This document shows positions 57,232 to 64,000 of a stretch of 64,000 nt of DNA, piece after piece (position 1 is the stretch's first letter; every line of letters begins with the position of its first letter). The notes beneath the pieces are model-generated. The model saw only the letters and a program-made list of their open reading frames with translations. It was not told the origin of the DNA and did not search any database. Made by a program: the position numbers and the translations under genes. This stretch comes from Cyclobacteriaceae bacterium. GTDB lineage: Bacteria > Bacteroidota > Bacteroidia > Cytophagales > Cyclobacteriaceae. The stretch spans positions 310,001-374,000 of the forward strand of contig JAHBTX010000001.1 in assembly GCA_019638395.1 (NCBI GenBank), read 5' to 3'.

Positions 57232-57920
57232 ATTTTAATGTTTCGATACCAAACCTTATCGCCATGATCTTGCAAAGCGATATGACCTTTTGAAAACTTA
57301 CCAAAGCCGGGCATACTCTTGAATTTACTTCCGGCCACCATCGCATCCCACTCGGGTGTATGCATGGTAAACTCAACTGTTTTTACTCCGTTAAGCCAGA
57401 ACTCGTATTTTCCTTTATTGGAAACAAGGCGGACTGCATTCCATTCACCCGCAGGCTTCACGGTTTCTTTCGAACATGAAATCAAATCATACAAATCTCC
57501 CGCACGGTGTTTGATGATTTTAGCATCGGGATGGCATTCGTTATCCAACACTTGCATTTCGGGGCCTGTTACCCATACATATCGGTATTCGTCAGATTCC
57601 TGCACGTTAAAAATTACACCGCTATTTCCACAAGGTTGAATTTTCCATTCTAAATACAACTCATAGTTTTCAAATTGTTGGTCCGTAACCAAATCGCCAC
57701 CTTTTTCTTCTTTGTTGGAAGTATCCAGAAACAATGCCTCTTCCGAAATCTTCCATGCTGTTCCTACCTGATCGGATTTATAGTTGTGCCAACCTTTGGT
57801 GGTTTTACCATCAAACAAAAGTTGCCAACCATCTTTCTTTTCTTTAGCGGAAAGTGAATTGTGTTGAGCATGAGTTGTGCAGGCAATAACACACAGCATG
57901 AATAGACTAATTAGCCGCAT
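57219..57920 (-). CDS. DUF1080 (3-keto-disaccharide hydrolase type) secreted protein
   Basis: The 233-residue protein has a Sec signal peptide (MRLISLFMLCVIACTTHAQ) and the DUF1080 fold: GWQLLFDGKTTKGWHNY, CGNSGVIFNV, GPEMQVLDNECHPDA, and GHIALQDHGDKVWYRNIKI at the end. These are concanavalin-like glycosidases, with known members acting on 3-keto-glycosides. The chosen ATG lies one base after the cytochrome c stop; a start at 57941 would overlap that gene and bury the signal peptide. It ends in a terminator. Confidence 0.9.
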   Translation of the reverse strand: MRLISLFMLCVIACTTHAQHNSLSAKEKKDGWQLLFDGKTTKGWHNYKSDQVGTAWKISEEALFLDTSNKEEKGGDLVTDQQFENYELYLEWKIQPCGNSGVIFNVQESDEYRYVWVTGPEMQVLDNECHPDAKIIKHRAGDLYDLISCSKETVKPAGEWNAVRLVSNKGKYEFWLNGVKTVEFTMHTPEWDAMVAGSKFKSMPGFGKFSKGHIALQDHGDKVWYRNIKIKPL

Positions 57921-57921
57921 C

Positions 57922-58332
57922 TTAATGTTCTTTTTCTCCATCTAACGATAATACATAACGCGCCATCTTCTCAGCATCAATCTGCGAAAGATCGGCATGT
58001 GGCGACATGGGTATCTCTCCCCAAACACCTGTACCACCTTCAATTATTTTTTTTGCGAGGTAGGTAACATTGGCTGCGGTGAATTCATATTTCTTGGCAA
58101 CATCGGTGTGCGATGGACCTACCAACTTGTTGGTAGCATGATGGCAGGTTTTACAATCGCTGGCTTTTACCAATGCTTCGCCTTGCGCAATCACATCCAC
58201 TGATTGTACAGGCTCAGTTGTTTCATCAGGTGTACCGTAATCCTCAGTTTGCGTTTCGGTTTTTTTTGAGCCACAGTACATAAGTGTGAAGGCCAATGCA
58301 ACAGCTACTATTATCGAGATCTTATTTTTCAT
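57922..58332 (-). CDS. Class I cytochrome c lipoprotein
   Basis: The 136-residue protein has a lipoprotein signal (LMYC, Cys20), an acidic Thr/Glu-rich linker, and a single-heme domain with Cys60-Cys63-His64 (CKTCH) and probable ligand Met109 in EIPMSPH. The segments VGPSHTDVAKKY and GVWGEIPM match the heme domain of the fusion protein at 53.8-57.2 kb. Placed between sugar enzymes, it is the likely electron acceptor for a periplasmic sugar oxidation. Confidence 0.9.
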   Translation of the reverse strand: MKNKISIIVAVALAFTLMYCGSKKTETQTEDYGTPDETTEPVQSVDVIAQGEALVKASDCKTCHHATNKLVGPSHTDVAKKYEFTAANVTYLAKKIIEGGTGVWGEIPMSPHADLSQIDAEKMARYVLSLDGEKEH

Positions 58333-58359
58333 GGGGTTTGTTTTTAAATTTTAATCAAA

Positions 58360-59415
58360 CTAACTCAGTCCTAATACTTTTTTATTGAGTGATGGATTTT
58401 TTCCGGCAGATGCGAAATCATCAAACGCTTTCTCCGTTACACGAATGATGTGATCTTTAATAAATGGCGCACCTTCTGCTGCACCTTGTTCCGGATGTTT
58501 AATGCAACACTCCCACTCCAACACGGCCCAACCACTGTAATTATACTGTGCTAACTTGGTAAAGATAGATTGGAAGTCAACCTGACCATCGCCAAGTGAG
58601 CGGAAACGCCCGGGACGGTTTACCCAATCCTGGAAGCCTCCATACACACCGCTCTTGCCGGTAGGGTTAAACTCGGCATCCTTCACGTGAAACATCTTGA
58701 TGAAGGAATGATAGAAGTCGATGTATTGCAGGTAATCTAATTGTTGTAAAACGAAGTGACTTGGATCGTAAAGTATATTGGCGCGTGTGTGCTTACCGGT
58801 TGCTTCCCAGAAACGCTCGAATGTTATACCATCATGTAAATCTTCGCCCGGATGTATTTCATAACACACATCTACACCTACTTTATCGAACGCATTAAGA
58901 ATGGGCAGCCAACGTTTGGCTAATTCTTTAAAGCCATCCTCTACCAAACCAGCCGGACGTTGCGGCCACGGGTAAACCGTATGCCACATCAACGCACCTG
59001 AAAAAGTTGCGTGTGCATTCAATCCTAAATTTTTACTGGCTTTGGCTGCGAGTTTTAACTGATCAACTGCCCAGGCTGTTCTTTCTTTTGGTTTACCGTG
59101 TACGGATTTCGGTGCAAAACCATCGAACATCACATCGTAGGCAGGATGAACTGCTACTAATTGACCTTGCAGGTGCGTAGAAAGTTCAGTTATCTGCAAA
59201 CCACACGATTCAACGGTCTCGCGAATCTCATCGGCATAGTCTTTACTCTCAGCTGCTTTTCTTAAATCGATGCAGCGGCTATCCCATGAAGGAATCTGCA
59301 CGCCTACATAACCCAGTGAAGCTACCCACTTGCATATCGATTTCAGATTGTTGAAAGGAGGTTCATCGCCCATGAACTGGGCCAGAAAAATTCCAGGGCC
59401 TTTTAATGTCTTCAT
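58360..59415 (-). CDS. Sugar phosphate isomerase/epimerase-like TIM barrel
   Basis: The 351-residue protein starts at ATG 59415 (MKTLKGPGIFLAQFMGDEPP), 4 bases after the oxidoreductase stop. It is a xylose-isomerase-like barrel with metal-site segments CYEIHPGEDLHDG, NILYDPSHFVLQQLDY, MFHVKDAEF and AVLEWECC. No signal peptide is seen, so it acts in the cytoplasm, unlike the Tat-exported relative at 52.9 kb. It is usually found with Gfo/Idh/MocA oxidoreductases, as here, in sugar or inositol breakdown. Confidence 0.85.
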   Translation of the reverse strand: MKTLKGPGIFLAQFMGDEPPFNNLKSICKWVASLGYVGVQIPSWDSRCIDLRKAAESKDYADEIRETVESCGLQITELSTHLQGQLVAVHPAYDVMFDGFAPKSVHGKPKERTAWAVDQLKLAAKASKNLGLNAHATFSGALMWHTVYPWPQRPAGLVEDGFKELAKRWLPILNAFDKVGVDVCYEIHPGEDLHDGITFERFWEATGKHTRANILYDPSHFVLQQLDYLQYIDFYHSFIKMFHVKDAEFNPTGKSGVYGGFQDWVNRPGRFRSLGDGQVDFQSIFTKLAQYNYSGWAVLEWECCIKHPEQGAAEGAPFIKDHIIRVTEKAFDDFASAGKNPSLNKKVLGLS

Positions 59416-59419
59416 AACT

Positions 59420-60577
59420 TTAAACTTCAAATGGAGTCCACTTTTCTTTACTCTGTCCGCTCTTCACTACGTTATCAATAAACGCCATACCGCGAATACC
59501 ATCATCCACCGAAGGGAAATCAATATGCTCAGGAGCTTTGGTGCCATCAATCTTTGCACTAAGCGCCAACGCAAAGTTGCGATAGAGATTTGCAAACGCT
59601 TCGAGGTAACCTTCGGGGTGACCACCCGGGGTACGCGTGTTAAACAACGCTTCTTTGTGAAGAAATCCATTTGTACCGGCCCGGTAAATTTGTGTAGGCT
59701 TATCAAGCCACTTTACCAACAAGGTATTTGGTTCTTGCTGCGACCACTCTAAACCACCATTCTCGCCATACACCCGAATCTTCAATGCGTTTTCTTCACC
59801 GGCTGCAACTTGTGAGGCCATCAACACACCTGCTCCGCCATTATCAAACTTCAATAACACATTGCCATCATCATCTAATGCCCGGCCCGGTACCATGATA
59901 TTTAAATCAGCACACAGGTGTGTAATTTTTAAACCGGTGATAAACTCAGCCAAGTGTGCAGCATGTGTTCCTATATCGCCAATCGCGCCAGCTTTGCCCG
60001 AACGCTTGGGGTCGGTACGCCATGCAGCTTGTGCGTTGCCTTCGCGTTCGCTCATTTTGCTCAACCAGCCTTGCGGATATTCTACATATACTTTACGGAT
60101 TTTGCCAAAGATGCCATCGCGCACCATGGCCCGTGCTTCGCGCACCATCGGGTAACCCGAATAGGTATGCGTTAAGCAAAGTAATAAACCCGTTTCCTGA
60201 ACTTTCTTTTTTAATTGCCGGGCTTCGTCTATTGTAAATGTAATTGGTTTTTCAATCACCACGTGAAAACCTTTTTCGAGTGCCAGCATGGCTGGTGCAA
60301 AGTGTGCAAAGTTTGGCGTAACAATGGTTACAAAATCAATGCGCTTATCGGCCGGAAGTTTACTCTCCTTCTCAATCATTTCTTCGAAGGTAGTGTAGGT
60401 TCTGTCTTCTGCCAGGAACAACATTTTACCACTTTCTTTGGCAACTTCCGGATTGATACTGAGGGCTCCGGCAACCACTTCAACAAGTCCGTCCATATTG
60501 GCGGCCAGCCGGTGGATTGATCCGATGAAGGCATCTTTTCCTCCACCAACCATTCCCATTCTTAGTTTTCTGTTCAT
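59420..60577 (-). CDS. Gfo/Idh/MocA-family oxidoreductase
   Basis: The 385-residue NAD(P)-dependent enzyme has the Rossmann start RMGMVGGGKDAFIGSIHR, the GxxVxxEKP signature in GFHVVIEKPITFTIDEA and the catalytic region GAIGDIGTHAAHLAEF. It interconverts a sugar hydroxyl and ketone. It is the first gene of the operon to 57.2 kb. The 181 bases upstream contain AACGGAATCGTT (60648-60659), a small palindrome that could be an operator. Confidence 0.88.
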   Translation of the reverse strand: MNRKLRMGMVGGGKDAFIGSIHRLAANMDGLVEVVAGALSINPEVAKESGKMLFLAEDRTYTTFEEMIEKESKLPADKRIDFVTIVTPNFAHFAPAMLALEKGFHVVIEKPITFTIDEARQLKKKVQETGLLLCLTHTYSGYPMVREARAMVRDGIFGKIRKVYVEYPQGWLSKMSEREGNAQAAWRTDPKRSGKAGAIGDIGTHAAHLAEFITGLKITHLCADLNIMVPGRALDDDGNVLLKFDNGGAGVLMASQVAAGEENALKIRVYGENGGLEWSQQEPNTLLVKWLDKPTQIYRAGTNGFLHKEALFNTRTPGGHPEGYLEAFANLYRNFALALSAKIDGTKAPEHIDFPSVDDGIRGMAFIDNVVKSGQSKEKWTPFEV

Positions 60578-60705
60578 GCGATTAGTCTCAGGTTATATTT
60601 AACAAGTAAGGTTAAAACGATATGGCGAAAAATACTGAAATAAATTTAACGGAATCGTTTGCAGTAATTTTAAATGGGCTTAAATAAGAGAAATCTTACT
60701 TTAAA

Positions 60706-60736
60706 AAATAACCACGGCTACGACCCGTGGTTATTT
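60706..60736 (-). terminator. Terminator after xylA
   Basis: A perfect 12-bp stem (AAATAACCACGG at 60706-60717, CCGTGGTTATTT at 60725-60736). Read on the minus strand it is followed by a run of T, so it ends xylose-operon transcription. Confidence 0.9.
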
Positions 60737-60758
60737 AGTTTGCTGCTCTGTTGCCTGT

Positions 60759-62093
60759 CTAAACAAACTTGTTCAACAGATTTTCCAGATACTCTTGTTT
60801 TCCGCTGATTTGTGAAGGTTCGCCATTCTTTAAAGCCAACTGGCGCAGTTCGCGTAAGCCGAGACTTCCGTTTTCGAACTTTTTGCCATTGCCCTTGTCG
60901 AACGAAGCATAACGGCCTTTCTTAAGGCTGGTAAACTCTCCGTCTTCCAGAATAGCATGTGCTGCCAGCAAGGCTTTAGCAAAAGTGTCCATACCGCCAA
61001 TGTGCGCATAGAAAATATCCACCAGGTCGGTTGAGTTTCTGCGGGTTTTAGCATCGAAGTTCACGCCTCCGGTTTTAAAACCACCGGCTTGCAAAATCAC
61101 CAACATCGCTTCTGTTAATTCATAAACGTTGTTCGGAAACTGATCAGTATCCCAACCGTTTTGGTTATCGCCTCGGTTTGCATCAATACTTCCCAAGGCA
61201 TTTGCATCGGCCGATACCTGCAATTCGTGATCGAACGTGTGGCTGGCTAATGTGGCGTGATTAACTTCAATGTTCAATTTGAAGTCGTCCATCAGATCGA
61301 ACTGGCGTAAAAAGTTAAGGCAAGTGGCAGCATCAAAATCATATTGATGTTTGGATGGTTCCATCGGCTTAGGTTCGATGTAGAATACTCCCTTAAAACC
61401 TTGCTTGCGGGCATAGTCGCGCGAAATTTGAAGGAACCGCGCCAGGTGTTCCTGTTCGCGTTTCATATTGGTATTCAACAACGACATATAACCTTCTCTT
61501 CCACCCCAGAATGTATAACCAGTGCCACCTAATTCAATTGTAGCATCAATGGCGTTCTTTACCTGGGCGGCAGCATGGCATACTACTTGAAAATCAGGAT
61601 TGGTAGCAGCGCCATTCATATAGCGCGGGTTACCAAACAGATTGGCGGTTCCCCATAACAGTTTTACACCCGAATCTTGTTGCTTCTGCTTGGCGTAGTC
61701 CACAATCTTGCGCAAGCGTTTTTCTGATTCAACCAGTGTGGGTGCTTCATCTACCAGATCATAATCGTGAAAGCAATAGAATGGCGCGCCTATCTTGGTA
61801 ATAAACTCAAACGCAGCATCCATCTTATCGTAAGCCCGCTGAACAGCATCGCCAGCTTGTAACCATGGAAATTGTTTGGTGCCACTTCCGAAAGGATCGC
61901 CACCTGTTCCGCAGAAGGTATGCCAGTAGGAAATAGCAAACCGCAGGTGCTCTTGCATGGTTTTACGGCCTACTTTTTTGTTGGGATTATAAAACTTAAA
62001 TGCAAGTGGATTATCTGAATCTTTACCCTCGTACTTTATGGCACGAATGCCTTTGAAATACTCTTGTTTTCCTTTGATTACTTTCATGGTCAT
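60759..62093 (-). CDS. xylA: Xylose isomerase
   Basis: The 444-residue cytoplasmic metal enzyme converts D-xylose to D-xylulose. Motifs include [14 protein letters not shown] with the catalytic His, the metal/substrate region [29 protein letters not shown], and [18 protein letters not shown]. The length is that of class II enzymes. ATG occurs at both 62093 and 62087. It is downstream of xylB and a 75-residue gene on the same strand and ends in a strong terminator. Confidence 0.96.
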   Translation of the reverse strand: MTMKVIKGKQEYFKGIRAIKYEGKDSDNPLAFKFYNPNKKVGRKTMQEHLRFAISYWHTFCGTGGDPFGSGTKQFPWLQAGDAVQRAYDKMDAAFEFITKIGAPFYCFHDYDLVDEAPTLVESEKRLRKIVDYAKQKQQDSGVKLLWGTANLFGNPRYMNGAATNPDFQVVCHAAAQVKNAIDATIELGGTGYTFWGGREGYMSLLNTNMKREQEHLARFLQISRDYARKQGFKGVFYIEPKPMEPSKHQYDFDAATCLNFLRQFDLMDDFKLNIEVNHATLASHTFDHELQVSADANALGSIDANRGDNQNGWDTDQFPNNVYELTEAMLVILQAGGFKTGGVNFDAKTRRNSTDLVDIFYAHIGGMDTFAKALLAAHAILEDGEFTSLKKGRYASFDKGNGKKFENGSLGLRELRQLALKNGEPSQISGKQEYLENLLNKFV

Positions 62094-62183
62094 TTGTTTT
62101 TTAAAAGTTCTGTTGGATTTTGTTTTGTATGAAATTTCTGATTGAATTATTCCAAGCTAAGGCGCAAAGACGCAAAGCAATAT

Positions 62184-62411
62184 CTATAATAGAAAGTATT
62201 TCCTTGCCTCTTCGTGTACAATAAGTTTATTAGTATGAATCGCCTCTCGAGATTTTACAATCCGGTCGAATAGCTCAGCAGCCGTAAAGACAACCAATTC
62301 TTGTTTCTGTTTAGCAGAATCATGCAATCGCTTTGGCGACACAAATAATTTTTCATCGGTAACGCCATCAACATCTTGCTTAATCAGTGTCTTTTCCAAT
62401 TCTATATTCAT
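62184..62411 (-). CDS. Small protein of unknown function between xylB and xylA
   Basis: The 75-residue acidic protein (MNIELEKTLIKQDVDGVTDE.. ending HEEARKYFLL) has no signal peptide, membrane helix or motif that I recognise. It starts 18 bases after xylB. Its end adjoins a GCAAAGACGCAAAG word repeat (about 62161-62179). Small proteins of this kind sometimes precede a toxin gene as antitoxins, but no toxin follows here, so it may be a remnant or an unrelated small gene. Confidence 0.5.
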   Translation of the reverse strand: MNIELEKTLIKQDVDGVTDEKLFVSPKRLHDSAKQKQELVVFTAAELFDRIVKSREAIHTNKLIVHEEARKYFLL

Positions 62412-62429
62412 TGTCAAAGTTTTAATTCT

Positions 62430-63929
62430 CTAATTTACTAAATATGTATTCAAAATCTTTTTCCACTTCGAGTAATGATGTGTGTATTGCTCTTGTAATG
62501 CATCAGTAGGATTTTCTTCATGAAGCATTTTCAATCCGCGGAATGCATCGCTGAAAGAATCAAATATTTTCGCCCCAACTCCTGCACCAAGTGCCGCGCC
62601 CATTGCCCCATCGGTATCGTATAACTCAAGTCTGGCACCAATGGTGTTTACAAATGCATTTCTAAACACCGGACTCAAAAACATATTGGCATGACCGGCC
62701 CGTATTACCTGCGATTTTAACCCCATTGATTGCAGAATATCGAAGCCGTATCGCAGCGCAAATACAATTCCTTCTTGCGCAGCCCGAAATACATGCGCTT
62801 GCGAGTGTCGGTTAAAATCAAGTCCATGCCAAGATGCATTGATCACCTTGTTTTCCAGAATGCGCTCGGCACCATTACCGAAGGGCAACATCAGCAACCC
62901 ATCGGCACCTACGGGCACACCCGAAGCCAAATCGTTAATTTTTGTATAGGGAAATGCATCTACACTTCTGATGTTCTTTCGCAGCCAGCTATTCAGAATA
63001 CCGGTACCATTTACGCAAAGTAAAATACCATTGCGTTTTTGTTCGGCTTTATTGTTTACATGTAAGAATGCATTTACCCGCGATTTTTTGTCAAACGCAT
63101 TATCTGCGGTTACACTATAAATTACCCCTGACGTTCCCGCAGTAGCGGCAGTTTCGCCTGGGTTCAATACATTTAAAGAGAATGCATTGTTGGGTTGATC
63201 GCCCGCGCGATATGAAACCGGAGTTCCTTTTTTCAATCCGGTGAGATCGGCTGCTTTGGCGTCTACTTCGGCCTGTATGGAAAATACAGGTTTAATCTCA
63301 GGCAGTAGATCAGTGCTTATGCCGTAATGATCCAGCAATGACTTTGCAACAGAACCTGTTTTGTAATCCCAGAAAATTCCTTCCGATAGTCCGGTATCAG
63401 TAGTTGTTATTTCGCCTGTAAGCTTATATGCAATGTAATCGCCCGGTAACATAACTTTATGGATGCGCTCATAAACGGCAGGTTCATTTTCTTTTACCCA
63501 CTTCAGCTTTGAGGCTGTGAAGTTACCGGGTGAGTTGAGAAAGTGCGACAAACAGTATGATTCACCCAATTTATGAAAAGCCTCATCGCCATACTTTACC
63601 GCACGGCTATCACACCAGATAATGGAAGGGCGAACGGGAACGCCCGCTTTATCAATACACACCAGCCCGTGCATCTGGTAGGCAATACCAATGGCTTTAA
63701 CCTGTTCGCCTTTGGCACCGGCTTGCGCCAGCGTTTGTTTGATACAATTAAGAACATGCTGCCACCAGGTTTCGGGTTCTTGCTCGGCCCAGCCCGGTTG
63801 TACGGCTAGCATTTCCATCTCTTCGGCAGGCGATTGAGCCGAGGCAATACGCTGCCCTGTGGCAACACTTACCAACGAAGCTTTTACGGAAGAACTGCCA
63901 ATGTCAAGGCCCAAAACATACTCCTGCAT
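62430..63929 (-). CDS. xylB: Xylulokinase
   Basis: The 499-residue FGGY-family kinase phosphorylates D-xylulose for the pentose phosphate pathway. The ATPase start YVLGLDIGSSSVKASLV, the substrate region AIGIAYQMHGLVCID, FTASKLKWVKENEPAVY, and the ATP-site AGTSGVIYSV are present. It is the first gene of the xylose operon, and its promoter region carries a palindrome suited to a repressor. Confidence 0.94.
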   Translation of the reverse strand: MQEYVLGLDIGSSSVKASLVSVATGQRIASAQSPAEEMEMLAVQPGWAEQEPETWWQHVLNCIKQTLAQAGAKGEQVKAIGIAYQMHGLVCIDKAGVPVRPSIIWCDSRAVKYGDEAFHKLGESYCLSHFLNSPGNFTASKLKWVKENEPAVYERIHKVMLPGDYIAYKLTGEITTTDTGLSEGIFWDYKTGSVAKSLLDHYGISTDLLPEIKPVFSIQAEVDAKAADLTGLKKGTPVSYRAGDQPNNAFSLNVLNPGETAATAGTSGVIYSVTADNAFDKKSRVNAFLHVNNKAEQKRNGILLCVNGTGILNSWLRKNIRSVDAFPYTKINDLASGVPVGADGLLMLPFGNGAERILENKVINASWHGLDFNRHSQAHVFRAAQEGIVFALRYGFDILQSMGLKSQVIRAGHANMFLSPVFRNAFVNTIGARLELYDTDGAMGAALGAGVGAKIFDSFSDAFRGLKMLHEENPTDALQEQYTHHYSKWKKILNTYLVN

Positions 63930-63945
63930 ACGATTGAATTATGTC

Positions 63946-63978
63946 CAAAAGTATTTACTTATAGTCAAAATGACCATA
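63946..63978 (-). promoter_or_regulatory. xylB promoter with overlapping operator-like palindrome
   Basis: On the minus strand TACTTTTG (63953-63946) matches TAnnTTTG, 17 bases before the xylB ATG. Seven bases upstream of it is a 19-base imperfect palindrome (63960-63978) with GTCA-AAA-TGAC at its centre and one mismatch. It would cover the -33 region, as expected for repression without xylose. An ATG at 63997 at the window edge may begin a divergent gene, possibly the regulator, but only 4 bases are visible. Confidence 0.5.
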
Positions 63979-64000
63979 TATTAGCCGGATAATTTTATGG

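Overview
The window looks like a contiguous piece of a Bacteroidota chromosome, most likely from the order Cytophagales. The evidence is gliding-motility gene gldC, two TonB-dependent receptors with N-terminal carboxypeptidase-regulatory-like domains, many Spase II lipoproteins, GTP-type PEP carboxykinase, DUF3098 next to ftsX, and promoters of the Bacteroidota type (TAnnTTTG at -7). No phage, conjugative element, CRISPR array, rRNA or tRNA was seen. Genus and species cannot be read from the sequence.

1-6.1 kb: the end of an unknown gene, an outer-membrane-protein gene and a secreted TPR-CHAT protein gene, then pcm. Next is a small graveyard: an antitoxin whose natural ATG is followed by an in-frame stop, a RelE/HigB-like toxin with a one-base frameshift, and a REP-associated (RAYT) transposase with a one-base frameshift and a palindrome at each end. 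6.3-11.7 kb: a lipoprotein and the threonine operon thrA-thrB-thrC (minus strand), preceded by a Thr/Ile-rich reading frame that looks like an attenuator leader peptide. 11.7-22.5 kb (plus strand): acyl-CoA thioesterase, membrane pyrophosphatase, DUF2147 protein, an ECF sigma/anti-sigma pair, the run ftsX-DUF3098-uppP-truB-ribF, a 3-oxoacid CoA-transferase pair and gldC. 22.5-27.1 kb: a TonB receptor paired with an SGNH-hydrolase lipoprotein.

27.1-32.4 kb (minus strand): a methionine operon under a SAM-I riboswitch. Methionine synthase is split into two genes, with a four-helix-bundle gene between them; metF follows. 32.4-40.1 kb: polyphosphate metabolism (ppx, ppk1, a PPK2 enzyme) around gyrB and a leucine-rich-repeat gene. 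40.2-48.5 kb is the most accessory part: tandem NTF2-like paralogues, a DUF3037/HipA-like kinase pair, a ParE-type toxin-antitoxin pair, a DUF1080 lipoprotein, a sirtuin, an S9 peptidase, and a SatD-like/DUF3307 pair behind a palindromic operator. Many gaps between genes here are filled with degenerate short-word repeats whose two ends are inverted copies.

48.6-64 kb (minus strand): pckG, then a large carbohydrate region: a TonB receptor, three TIM-barrel or Gfo/Idh sugar enzymes, a ThuA/sugar-dehydrogenase/PKD/cytochrome c fusion of 1112 residues, a separate cytochrome c, a DUF1080 glycoside hydrolase, and the xylose genes xylB and xylA with an operator-like palindrome over the xylB promoter. 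Together these suggest oxidative (3-keto-sugar type) breakdown of sugars feeding the pentose pathway; this is inferred from gene content only.
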